Shown piece after piece: positions 10,189 to 22,100 of a DNA stretch of 64,000 nt. The translations under genes and the position numbers were made by a program. Position 1 is the stretch's first letter. Each line of letters opens with the position of its first letter. The stretch is from Limnomonas spitsbergensis. Its lineage: Eukaryota > Chlorophyta > Chlorophyceae > Chlamydomonadales. The stretch is taken from positions 5,726,501-5,790,500 of the forward strand of contig JAYJMM010000112.1 in the NCBI GenBank assembly GCA_037349105.1. The letters run 5' to 3'. The notes beneath the pieces were generated by a model. The model had not been told where the DNA came from, did not search any database, and saw nothing but the letters and a program-made list of their open reading frames with translations.

Positions 10189-13100
10189 CTATGCAGGGAA
10201 AAGGAGGAGAGGGTCAGGAGGAGGAGGGTGGAGCGCATTATCAGCTGCTGACAAGGGGGCCGAAAGCGCACCCGAGCTGTTTTTCTGTGTTTGCTTCCGA
10301 GGTTTCCAAGAAATGGGCGGCCATAGCATCTTGTAAATTTCAGGCAAATGAATCACGTCAACAATCGCATTTGTGCGGAGAACCTTTCAGGGGGATGGCA
10401 GGGGGATGACTCTCTTAATTCTAAACCCTTGACCCCTACCCCCAAACCTGGGGAGCAGGGGTATGATGAAGCGCAGGGGGGTAGGAAGAGGGGGATGCAG
10501 TGCAAGTGAGGGGGGGGAGGCACGAGGGGAATATGGAAGCGTAAGGCTGACTGCCTTTTTTTAGTCAAAAGAAAGGTTTGAAGATCGGGGGCTGAATTGT
10601 ATCTGAATGGTTGCAGAGGAAAGGAGAAGAAAAGCTGCTGCTCCATGGTTTTTTTCATCTTGATGCTGGGGGAGTCAGCAGCCAGCCTCTCCGCAAAACC
10701 AGCCCATGCCACGCTGGCATAATGCTTCCATAGCCCTGCTGAGCAGATACGTCCCCCCCCAGCCTGCCTGACCTGCTGAGCAGATACGTCCCCCCCCAGC
10801 CTGCCTGACCTGCTGAGCAGATACGTCCCCCCCCAGCCTGCCTGACCTGCTGAGCAGATACGTCCCCCCCCAGCCTGCCTGACCTGCTGAGCAGATACGT
10901 CCCCCCCCAGCCTGCCTGACCTGCTGAGCAGATACGTCCCCCCCCAGCCTGCCTGACCTGCTGAGCAGATACGTCCCCCCCCAGCCTGCCTGACCTGCTG
11001 TATGGCCTTCTCTATAATGATTTTGAGGTAGTCAGCACTCAACTGCCAGTCTCTCCCCCACACCAGCCCATGCCACATAGGCATACTAATTCCATAGCCC
11101 TGCCGGTCAAACACGTCTCCCCCCCTCCGGCCTGCCACCCCTGCTGCATGGCTGTATACATCTTTATGTTTGGAGAGTCCGCTGCCAGCCTGGGTGCCAC
11201 ACCAGCCCATGCCACACTGACACACTGTTTCCATCGCCTATCCTCCCCCCCTTTCCCGGCCTGCCTCCCCTGCTGCATGGTCTTCTCCATCTTCATGCCT
11301 TGGGGAGTCAGCACTCAACAGCCAGCCTCTTGACCACACCAGCCCATGCCACATAGGCACACTATTAGCATAACCCTGTACCTCCTCCCCCCCCTCTCCA
11401 GCCTGACGCACCTGCTGCATGGCCTTCTCCATCTTCACATCCGGAGTGTCTGCTGCCAGCCTGGCCGCCACACTGGCATGCAGCACCATCAGCGAGGATA
11501 CCGCGCGGGGCCTACTGGTGCCGGAGGGTGTGGAGGCACGCATCTCTTGAGCCCCCACAGGGGTTGGGTGCAGGCTCTGTCGGGAGAGGGGGAGGAAGGT
11601 TATGGGGGGAGAGGGGGAGGATGTTTATCAGAGGGGGAGAGGGAAGTAATTCGTCGTTTTTGCCCTTTTCCACACCCGTGCAAGTTTTACTTAACTCCAA
11701 AAATGATTAAGATAAGGATCCCTGGGGATATGTCACTATCGGTTAGTTTGGGGCCTACAGTGCATACGCCCTTTAGGGTCTAGTGCATGCTAGACCGCCA
11801 CAGGGGGCCGCCGGCGGCACCACTGGGCCGATGGGGACCAAATCTTGACGGGTCTACGGTCGGTGAGCCCAAGCAGCGGGGCTTGATGCCCTTCCCTCCT
11901 TGGTCATAGACCACGATGTAGCTAAGTGATAGCTAAATTGTAGCTGAAACTTGGTAAGTAAGCACAGGTTTCATCCTGTTGCATATACCGGGGGATTTAT
12001 TTTGTTGTGCCCCCGCTGGTGTATGAGAAAGAAAGACTAGGCACTCCGCCCGAAGCAGGAGGCGTGAGGTACCGCTCGGCCCGTACCAGTTCTATCTTAA
12101 AGAAGGACAGCCCACACACGACATTCTATGGGAGGATAGGATATAAGACAGGTTATCAGAGTCAGCGATATCATTTGAACGTGCAGGGAAATAAAAAACA
12201 GCGTCGCTTGTCGCAGACCCAGGCTGTTCTACTTTTCTAATTGTTTGGATTCTATATGTTTTTCCTGATAGATCTTTGCACAGATCATCCCCCTCAGATC
12301 TATGTCCAGATCTTTCCTGTCGGATCTTTGTCCAGATATTTCCCTGCCAGATGCCTGTCCAGATCTCCCATCAGATCCTGGTAGACAGAGCTACCTGGAA
12401 GCTGCTTCCCGAAGTTGCAACAAGCAGGCTTCCGGAATGTGGATGACCCCCGTTGCTGCTGCCCACAACCACGTGCCCTCCGCTGTAATTGCTCGGTAGC
12501 ACGTGGCCGAGGTTACCGCTGAAATTGCAGCTTGGCAACCCATGGTGCCCGCCGCTGGCACTGCTCGCCTGAACTAGGCTGCCGCTGCCGCTGCCCCACT
12601 GCATGTGTCCACCACCGCCGGCACCGTCTGCCACCGAGAGAGTACGTCCCCTCGTGGGATGGGGGGACCTGCTGCCGCCAATGATGCCAAGGGGCAGCGG
12701 TGATGACGGCCTGTGGGGGCCACTGCCCCCCTCGCAGTTGACGAGGCTGGACGGGCGTGAAGCAGGACGCATCAGGTAGGCGGGCAGGCCACGCGGCTCC
12801 TCGGTCAGGACGCCGTTCCCGTGCGGGCTGAAGCGTCCACTGCCGCCCGCATCTCCGCTGTGGGTGAAGCTTGCAGCGCGTGAGGCGGGGCGGAGGAGGT
12901 AGGAAGGCAGGCCGCGCGGGTCTTCGGGCATGGCGCCGTTGCCATGCCACAGGTTCGTACGTGCCTGCAGGCAGGGTGCGTTGCTCATGTTAGCGAGGGG
13001 TGGGCAATTGACGGTCGTGTTGGTCGGTCTTTTGACAGTGCCACAGATATTGGCCACGTTTCTTCAGCCAATACATTTATGTTTTACATTGGACCTACTG

Positions 13101-16100
13101 TTTTGGAGAACCGGACAGTATGGGGCTCATCGTATAGGGTTAGGGTTGAGGGATTAACGGTTAAGAGTTTAGAGCTAAGGGATTACGTGATAACTGTGTC
13201 CCTGTTACGGTGTCATAGTCCAACGCTAATAAACGCGTGCTGCATGAACTATTGACCTGCTTTTCAGGACATTGCTGCCTATGGCCAAGGGGAGGGCACT
13301 GTAGATCAGCAACAGAGGGGGGGGGTAGAATGAGGTGTAGAAGGTACCAACTACCAAGCCCCCATGGTAGCGGGCCGAGTTACCGTTGCATGTTTTTCAG
13401 CTGTCAGCGTATTCGGTTATTACCTTTTATTGATATTCGGATTTATTTTTGTCAGGTTGTAATTATGTTTTGATGCAGGCTTTATATTGTTGCCATGTAT
13501 TCAGCTGCTAGGGTTTGGGTTATTAACGATTAGGGTTACTGATATTATGTTTTCTGCTGTTCGGTACAGTTGTTTTGTTGTCTGGGTTGTATGTTGTAGG
13601 TTGTAGGTTGCTGGATGTAGGTTGTGGGTTTTAGGTTTTAGATTGCCGCTGAATGATCATCACCTGGTCGAATGCTGACAAGGAGGGAACAACGTTAGCG
13701 TCGCCATCACTGCCGGCGCCGTCGCCATCGTCCCCGCGACCGTTGCCGCTGAAAGGAGGCAGATGAGACTGAGCTGATTGCCGCAACGCCCGAGACGCTC
13801 GCAAGGCTGCAGGGCTGGGCGTGCTGCGCCCGGTGGGTGGGGTGGGCCCGGCGGCCGACGACATGCTGACGGCGCTGCGGCTGACCAACCCCGACCCTGT
13901 GGGCTTGGGCGAGGCTGCCCGGCTTGAGAAGGATTGAAGGTGAGCCATGAGGCGGTTGGTGGCCGGGCTGCCTCCCGATGTTCCTGCCGCTGCGGCTGCG
14001 GCCGCCGCTGCGGCTGTAGCTGCTGCTTCACGAGGATCGGCATGCATCTCGGCCAGGGCTATGGCTTCAATGCCGGCACGCAGCTCCCCCCTGAAGAAGA
14101 CAGCATCAATGATTTCACTGTGCGATAACGAGCAAGTGGCGCTCCAGCTGTGAGGATCAAAACTATACTGATCATGAATCGGCACATTATGTCTACTTCA
14201 CCAGACCCAGCCCTTAAGCCCGTCTTCCAGGCAAGCCCAGGTCCAAGTATGGTCGTAAGGCAAGCCCAGGTCCAAGCCTGGTCGTAAAGCAAGCCCAGGG
14301 CCAAGTCTGGCCGAAAGGCAAGCCCAGGTCCAAGCCTGGTCCTAAGGCAAGCCCAAGCCCAAGCCTGGTCGTAAGGCAAGCCCAGGCCCAAGCCTGGTCG
14401 TAAGGCAAGCCCAGGGCCAAGCCTGGTCGTAAGGCAAGCCCAGGTCCAAGCCTGGTCGTAAGGCAAGCCCAGGCCCAAGCCTGGTCGTAATGCAAGCCCA
14501 GGCCCTAGCCTGGTCATAAGGCAAGCCCAGGTCCAAGCCTGGTCGTAAGGCTAGCCCAGGCCCCAAGCCTGGTCGTAAGGCAACCCCAGGTCCAAGCCTG
14601 GTCGTAAGGCAAGCCCAGGGCCAAGCCTGGTCGTAAGGCAAGCCCAGGCCCAAGCCTGGTTGTAAGGCAAGCCCAGGTCCAAGCCTGGTCGTAAGGCAAG
14701 CCCAGGGCCATGCCTGGTCGTAAGGCAAACCCAGGTCCAAGCCTGGTCGTAAGGCAAGCCCAGGTCCAAGCCTGGTCGTAAGGCAAGCCCAGGTCCAAGC
14801 CTGGTCGTAAGGCAAGCCCAGGCCCAAGCCTGGTTGTAAGGCAAGCACAGGTCCAAGCCTGGTCGTAATGCAAGCCCAGGTCCAAGCCTGGTCGTAAGGC
14901 AAGCCCAGGCACAAGCCTGGTTGTAAGGCAAGCCCCGGCCCAAGCCTGGTCGTAAGGCAAGCTCAGGTCCAAGCCTGGTCGTAAGGCTAGCCCAGGCCCA
15001 AGCCTGGTTGTAAGGCAAGCCCAGGTCCAAGCCTGGTCGTAATGCAAGCCCAGGTCCAAGCCTGGTCGTAAGGCAAGCCCCGGCCCAAGCCTGGTCGTAA
15101 GGCAAGCCCAGGGCCAAGCCTGGTCGTAAGGCAAGTCCAGGTCCAAGCCTGGTCGTAAGGCAAGCCCAGGCCCAAGCCTGGTCGTAATGCAAGCCCAGGC
15201 CCTAGCCTGGTCATAAGGCAAGCCCAGGTCCAAGCCTGGTCGTAAGGCAAGCCCAGGCCCCAAGCCTGGTTGAAGGCAACCCCAGGTCCAAGCCTGGTCG
15301 TAAGGCAAGCCCAGGGCCAAGCCTGGTCGTAAGGCAAGCCCAGGCCCAAGCCTGGTTGTAAGGCAAGCCCAGGTCCAAGCCTGGTCGTAAGGCAAGCCCA
15401 GGGCCATGCCTGGTCGTAAGGCAAACCCAGGTCCAAGCCTGGTCGTAAGGCAAGCCCAGGTCCAAGCCTGGTCGTAATGCAAGCTCAGGTCCAAGCCTGG
15501 TCGTAAGGCAAGCCCAGGCCCAAGCCTGGTTGTAAGGCAAGCCCAGGTCCAAGCCTGGTCGTAAGGCAAGCCCAGGTCCAAGCCTGGTCGTAAGGCAAGC
15601 CCAGGTTCAAGCCTGGTTGTAAGGCAAGCCCCGGCCCAAGCCTGGTCGTAAGGCAAGCTCAGGTCCAAGCCTGGTCGTAAGGCAAGCCCAGGCCCAAGCC
15701 TGGTTGTAAGGCAAGCCCAGGTCCAAGCCTGGTCGTAATGCAATCCCAGGTCCAAGCCTGGTCGTAAAACAAGCCCCGGCCCAAGCCTGGTCGTAAGGCA
15801 AGCCCCGGCTCAAGCCTAGTCGTAATGCAAGCTCAGGTCCAAGCCTGGTCGTAAGGCAAGCCCAGGTCCAAGCCTGGTCGTAAGGCAAGCCCAGGGCCAA
15901 GCCTGGTCGTAAGGCAAGCCCAGGTCCAAGCCTGGTCGTAAGGCAAGCCCAGGTCCAAGCCTGGTCGTAAGGCAAGCCCAGGTCCAAGCCTGGTCGTAAG
16001 GCAAGCCCAGGGCCAAGCCTGGTCGTAAGGCAAGCCCAGGTCCAAGCCTGGTCGTAAGGCAAGCCCAGGTCCAAGCCTGGTCGTAAGGCAAGCCCAGGCC

Positions 16101-19100
16101 CAAGCCTGGTCGTAATGCAAGCCCAGGCCCTAGCCTGGTCATAAGGCAAGCCCAGGTCCAAGCCTGGTCGTAAGGCAAGCCCAGGCCCAAGCCTGGTCGT
16201 AATGCAAGCCCAGGCCCTAGCCTGGTCATAAGGCAAGCTCAGGTCCAAGCCTGGTCGTAAGGCAAGCCCAGGCCCAAGCCTGGTCGTAAGGCAAGCCCAG
16301 GGCCAAGCCTGGTCGTAAGGCAAGCCCAGGCCCAAGCCTGGTTGTAAGGCAAGCCCAGGTCCAAGCCTGGTCGTAACGCAAGCCCAGGGCCATGCCTGGT
16401 CGTAAGGCAAACCCAGGTCCAAGCCTGGTCGTAAGGCAAGCCCAGGTCCAAGCCTGGTCGTAAGGCAAGCTCAGGTCCAAGCCTGGTCGTAAGGCAAGCC
16501 CAGGCCCAAGCCTGGTCGTAAGGCGAGCCCATGTCCAAGCCTTGTCGTAATGCAAGCCCAGGTCCAAGCCTGGTCGTAAGGCAAGCTCAGGTCCAAGCCT
16601 GGTCGCAAGGCAAGCTCAGGTCCAAGCCTGGTCGTAAGGCAAGCCCAGGTCCAAGCCTGGTCGTAAGGCAAGCCCAGGTCCAAACCTGGTCGTAAGGCAA
16701 GCCCAGGCCCAAGCCTGGTTGTAAGGCAAGCCCCGGCCCAAGCCTGGTCGTAAGGCAAGCCCAGGCCCAAGCCTGGTCATAAGGCAAGCCCAGGTCCAAG
16801 CCTGGTCATAAGGTAAGCCCAGGCCCAAGCCTGGTCGTAAGGCAAGCCCAGGGCCAAGCCTAGTCGTAAGGCAAGCCCAGGTCCAAGCCTGGTCGTAAGG
16901 CAAGCCCAGGTCCAAGCCTGGTCGTAAGGCAACCCCAGGTCCAAGCCTGGTCGTAATGCAAGCCCAGGCCCCAAACCTGGTCGTTAGGCAACCCCAGGTC
17001 CAAGCCTGGTCGTAAGGCAAGCCCAGGGCCAAGCCTGGTCGTAAGGCAAGCCCAGGCCCAAGCCTGGTTGTAAGGCAAGCCCAGGTCCAAGCCTGGTCGT
17101 AACGCAAGCCCAGGGCCATGCCTGGTCGTAAGGCAAACCCAGGTCCAAGCCTGGTCGTAAGGCAAGCCCAGGTCCAAGCCTGGTCGTAAGGCAAGCTCAG
17201 GTCCAAGCCTGGTCGTAAGGCAAGCCCAGGCCCAAGCCTGGTCGTAAGGCAAGCCCAGGTCCAAGCCTTGTCGTAATGCAAGCCCAGGTCCAAGCCTGGT
17301 CGTAAGGCAAGCTCAGGTCCAAGCCTGGTCGCAAGGCAAGCTCAGGTCCAAGCCTGGTCGTAAGGCAAGCCCAGGTCCAAGCCTGGTCGTAAGGCAAGCC
17401 CAGGTCCAAACCTGGTCGTAAGGCAAGCCCAGGCCCAAGCCTGGTTGTAAGGCAAGCCCCGGCCCAAGCCTGGTCGTAAGGCAAGCCCAGGCCCAAGCCT
17501 GGTCATAAGGCAAGCCCAGGTCCAAGCCTGGTCATAAGGTAAACCCAGGTCCAAGCCTGGTCGTAAGGCAAGCCCAGGTCCAAGCCTGGTCGTAAGGTAA
17601 ACCCAGGTCCAAGCCTGGTCGAAAGGCATGCCCAGGCCCAAGCCTGGTCGAAAGGCAAGCCCAGGTCCAAGCCTGGTCGTAAGGCAAGCCCAGGGCCAAG
17701 CCTAGTCGTAAGGCAAGCCCAGGTCCAAGCCTGGTCGTAAGGCAAGCCCAGGTCCAAGCCTGGTCGTAAAACAAGCCCAGGCCCAAGCCTGGTCGTAATG
17801 CAAGCCCAGGCCCTAGCCTGATCATAAGGCAAGCCCAGGTCCAAGCCTGGTCATAAGGCAAGCCCAGGTCCAAGCCTGGTCGTAAGGCAAGCCCAGGCCC
17901 AAGCCTGGTCGTAAGGCAAGCCCAGGCCCCAAACCTGGCTGTTAGGCAACCCCAGGTCCAAGCCTGGTCGTAAGGCAAGCCCAGGCCCAAGCCTGGCCGT
18001 AAGGCAAGCCCAGGGCTAAGCCTGGTCGTAAGGCAAGCCCAGGTCCAAGCCTGGTCGTAAGGCAAGCCCAGGTCCAAGCCTGGTCGTAAGGCAAGCCCAG
18101 GGCCAAGCCTGGCCGTAAGGCAAGCCCAGGTCCAAGCCTGGTTGTAAGGCAAGCCCAGGTCCAAGCCTGGTCGTAACGCAAGCCCAGGGCCATGCCTGGT
18201 CGTAAGGCAAACCCAGGTCCAAGCCTGGTAGTAAGGCAAGCCCAGGTCCAAGCCTGGTTGTAAGGCAAGCTCAGGTCCAAGCCTGGTCATAAGGCAAGCC
18301 CAGGCCCAAGCCTGGTCGTAAGGCAAGCCCAGGTCCAAGCCTGGTCGTAAGGCAAGCCCAGGTCCAAGCCTGGTCATAAGGCATACCCAGGCCCAAGCCT
18401 GGTCGTAAGGCAAGCCCAGGTCCAAGCCTGGTCGTAAGGCAAGCCCAGGGCCAAGCCTAGTCGTAAGGCAAGCCCAGGTCCAAGCCTGGTCGTAAGGCAA
18501 GCCCAGGTCCAAGCCTAGTCGTAATGCAAGCCCAGGCCCTAGCCTGGTCATAAGGCAAGCCCAGGTCCAAGCCTGGTCGTAAGGCAAGCCCAGGCCCAAG
18601 CCTGGTCGTAATGCAAGCCCAGGTCCAAGCCTGGTTGTAAGGCAAGCCCAGGCTCAAGCCTGGTCGTAAGGTAACCCCAGGTCCAAGCCTGGTCGTAAGG
18701 CAAGCCCCGGCCCAAGCCTGGTCATAAGGCAAGCCCAGGCCCAAGCCTGGTCGTAAGGCAAGCCCAGGGCCAAGCCTAGTCGTAAGGCAAGCCCAGGTCC
18801 AAGCCTGGTCGTAAGGCAAGCCCAGGTCCAAGCCTGGTCGTAAGGCAACCCCAGGTCCAAGCCTGGTCGTAATGCAAGCCCAGGCCCCAAACCTGGTCGT
18901 TAGGCAACCCCAGGTCCAAGCCTGGTCGTAAGGCAAGCCCAGGGCCAAGCCTGGTCGTAAGGCAAGCCCAGGCCCAAGCCTGGTTGTAAGGCAAGCCCAG
19001 GTCCAAGCCTGGTCGTAACGCAAGCCCAGGGCCATGCCTGGTCGTAAGGCAAACCCAGGTCCAAGCCTGGTCGTAAGGCAAGCCCAGGTCCAAGCCTGGT

Positions 19101-22100
19101 CGTAAGGCAAGCTCAGGTCCAAGCCTGGTCGTAAGGCAAGCCCAGGCCCAAGCCTGGTCGTAAGGCAAGCCCAGGTCCAAGCCTTGTCGTAATGCAAGCC
19201 CAGGTCCAAGCCTGGTCGTAAGGCAAGCTCAGGTCCAAGCCTGGTCGCAAGGCAAGCTCAGGTCCAAGCCTGGTCGTAAGGCAAGCCCAGGTCCAAGCCT
19301 GGTCGTAAGGCAAGCCCAGGTCCAAACCTGGTCGTAAGGCAAGCCCAGGCCCAAGCCTGGTTGTAAGGCAAGCCCCGGCCCAAGCCTGGTCGTAAGGCAA
19401 GCCCAGGCCCAAGCCTGGTCATAAGGCAAGCCCAGGTCCAAGCCTGGTCATAAGGTAAACCCAGGTCCAAGCCTGGTCGTAAGGCAAGCCCAGGTCCAAG
19501 CCTGGTCGTAAGGTAAACCCAGGTCCAAGCCTGGTCGAAAGGCATGCCCAGGCCCAAGCCTGGTCGAAAGGCAAGCCCAGGTCCAAGCCTGGTCGTAAGG
19601 CAAGCCCAGGGCCAAGCCTAGTCGTAAGGCAAGCCCAGGTCCAAGCCTGGTCGTAAGGCAAGCCCAGGTCCAAGCCTGGTCGTAAAACAAGCCCAGGCCC
19701 AAGCCTGGTCGTAATGCAAGCCCAGGCCCTAGCCTGATCATAAGGCAAGCCCAGGTCCAAGCCTGGTCATAAGGCAAGCCCAGGTCCAAGCCTGGTCGTA
19801 AGGCAAGCCCAGGCCCAAGCCTGGTCGTAAGGCAAGCCCAGGCCCCAAACCTGGCTGTTAGGCAACCCCAGGTCCAAGCCTGGTCGTAAGGCAAGCCCAG
19901 GCCCAAGCCTGGCCGTAAGGCAAGCCCAGGGCTAAGCCTGGTCGTAAGGCAAGCCCAGGTCCAAGCCTGGTCGTAAGGCAAGCCCAGGTCCAAGCCTGGT
20001 CGTAAGGCAAGCCCAGGGCCAAGCCTGGCCGTAAGGCAAGCCCAGGTCCAAGCCTGGTTGTAAGGCAAGCCCAGGTCCAAGCCTGGTCGTAACGCAAGCC
20101 CAGGGCCATGCCTGGTCGTAAGGCAAACCCAGGTCCAAGCCTGGTAGTAAGGCAAGCCCAGGTCCAAGCCTGGTTGTAAGGCAAGCTCAGGTCCAAGCCT
20201 GGTCATAAGGCAAGCCCAGGCCCAAGCCTGGTCGTAAGGCAAGCCCAGGTCCAAGCCTGGTCGTAAGGCAAGCCCAGGTCCAAGCCTGGTCATAAGGCAT
20301 GCCCAGGCCCAAGCCTGGTCGTAAGGCAAGCCCAGGTCCAAGCCTGGTCGTAAGGCAAGCCCAGGGCCAAGCCTAGTCGTAAGGCAAGCCCAGGTCCAAG
20401 CCTGGTCGTAAGGCAAGCCCAGGTCCAAGCCTAGTCGTAATGCAAGCCCAGGCCCTAGCCTGGTCATAAGGCAAGCCCAGGTCCAAGCCTGGTCGTAAGG
20501 CAAGCCCAGGCCCAAGCCTGGTCGTAATGCAAGCCCAGGTCCAAGCCTGGTTGTAAGGCAAGCCCAGGCTCAAGCCTGGTCGTAAGGTAACCCCAGGTCC
20601 AAGCCTGGTCGTAAGGCAAGCCCCGGCCCAAGCCTGGTTGTAAGGCAAGCCCCGGCCCAAGCCTGGTCGTAAGGCAAGCCCAGGCTCCAAGCCTGGTCGT
20701 AAGGCAAGCCCAGGCCCCAAGCCTGGTCGTAAGGCAAGCCCAGGCCCCAAGCCTGGTCGTAAGGCAAGCCCAGGCCCCAAGCCTGGTCGTTAGGCAAGCC
20801 CAGGCCCCAAGCCTGGTCGTAAGGCAAGCCCAGGCCCAAGCCCATCCCCCAGGCAACCCCAGGGCCAGGCCTGGTCGTAAGGCAAGCCCAGGCCCAAACC
20901 TGGTTGTAAGGCAAGCCCAGGTCCAAGCCTGGTCGTAAGGCAAGCACAGGGCCATGCCTGGTGGTAATGCAAGCCCAGGTCCAAGCCTGGTCATAAGGCA
21001 AGCCCAGGTCCAAGCCTGGTCGTAAGGCAAGCCCAGGCCCAAGCCCATCCCCCAGGCAACCCCAGGGCCAGGCCTGGTCGTAAGGCAAGCCCAGGCCCAA
21101 ACCTGTCGTAAGGCAAGCCCAGGTCCAAGCCTGGTCGTAAGGCAACCCCAGGCCCAAGCCTGGTCGTAAGGCAAGCCCAGGCCCCAAGCCTGGTCGTAAG
21201 GCAACCCCAGGTCCAAGCCTGGTCGTAAGGCAAGCCCAGGGCCAAGCCTGGTCGTAAGGCAAGCCCAGGCCCAAGCCTGGTTGTAAGGCAAGCCCAGGGC
21301 CAAGCCTGGTCGTAAGGCAAGCCCAGGGCCATACCTGGTCGCAAGGCAAACCCAGGTCCAAGCCTGGTCTTAAGGCAAGCCCAGGTCCAAGCCTGGTCGT
21401 AAGGCAAGCTCAGGTCCAAGCCTGGTCGTAAGGCAAGCCCAGGCCCAAGCCTGGTTGTAAGGCAAGCCCAGGTCCAAGCCTGGTCGTAAGGCAAGCCCAG
21501 GCTCAAGCCTGGTCGTAAGGCAAGCCCAGGCTCAAGCCTGGTCGTAAGGCAAGCCCAGGCTCAAGCCTGGTCGTAAGGTAACCCTAGGTCCAACCCTGGT
21601 CGTAAGGCAAGCCCAGGCTCAAGCCTGGTCGTAAGGTAACCCTAGGTCCAACCCTGGTCGTAAGGCAAGCCCAGGCTCAAGCCTGGTCGTAAGGCAAGCC
21701 CAGGCTCAAGCCTGGTCGTAAGGTAACCCCAGGTCCAACCCTGGTCGTAAGGCAAGCCCAGGCTCAAGCCTGGTCGTAAGGTAACCCCAGGTCCAAGCCT
21801 GGTCGTAAGGCAAGCCCAGGGTCAAGCCTGGTCGTAAGGCAAGCCCAGGCTCAAGCCTGGTCGTAAGGCAAGCCCAGGCTCAAGCCTGGTTGTAAGGCAA
21901 GCCCAGGTCCAAGGCTGGTCGTAAGGCAAGCCCAGGCTCAAGCCTGGTCGTAAGGTAACCCCAGGTCCAAGCCTGATCGTAAGGTAACCCCAGGTCCAAG
22001 CCTGGTCGTAAGGCAAGCCCAGGCCCAAGCCTGGTTGTAAGGCAAGCCCAGGTCCAAGCCTGGTCGTAAGGCAAGCCCAGGCTCAAGCCTGGTCGTAAGG

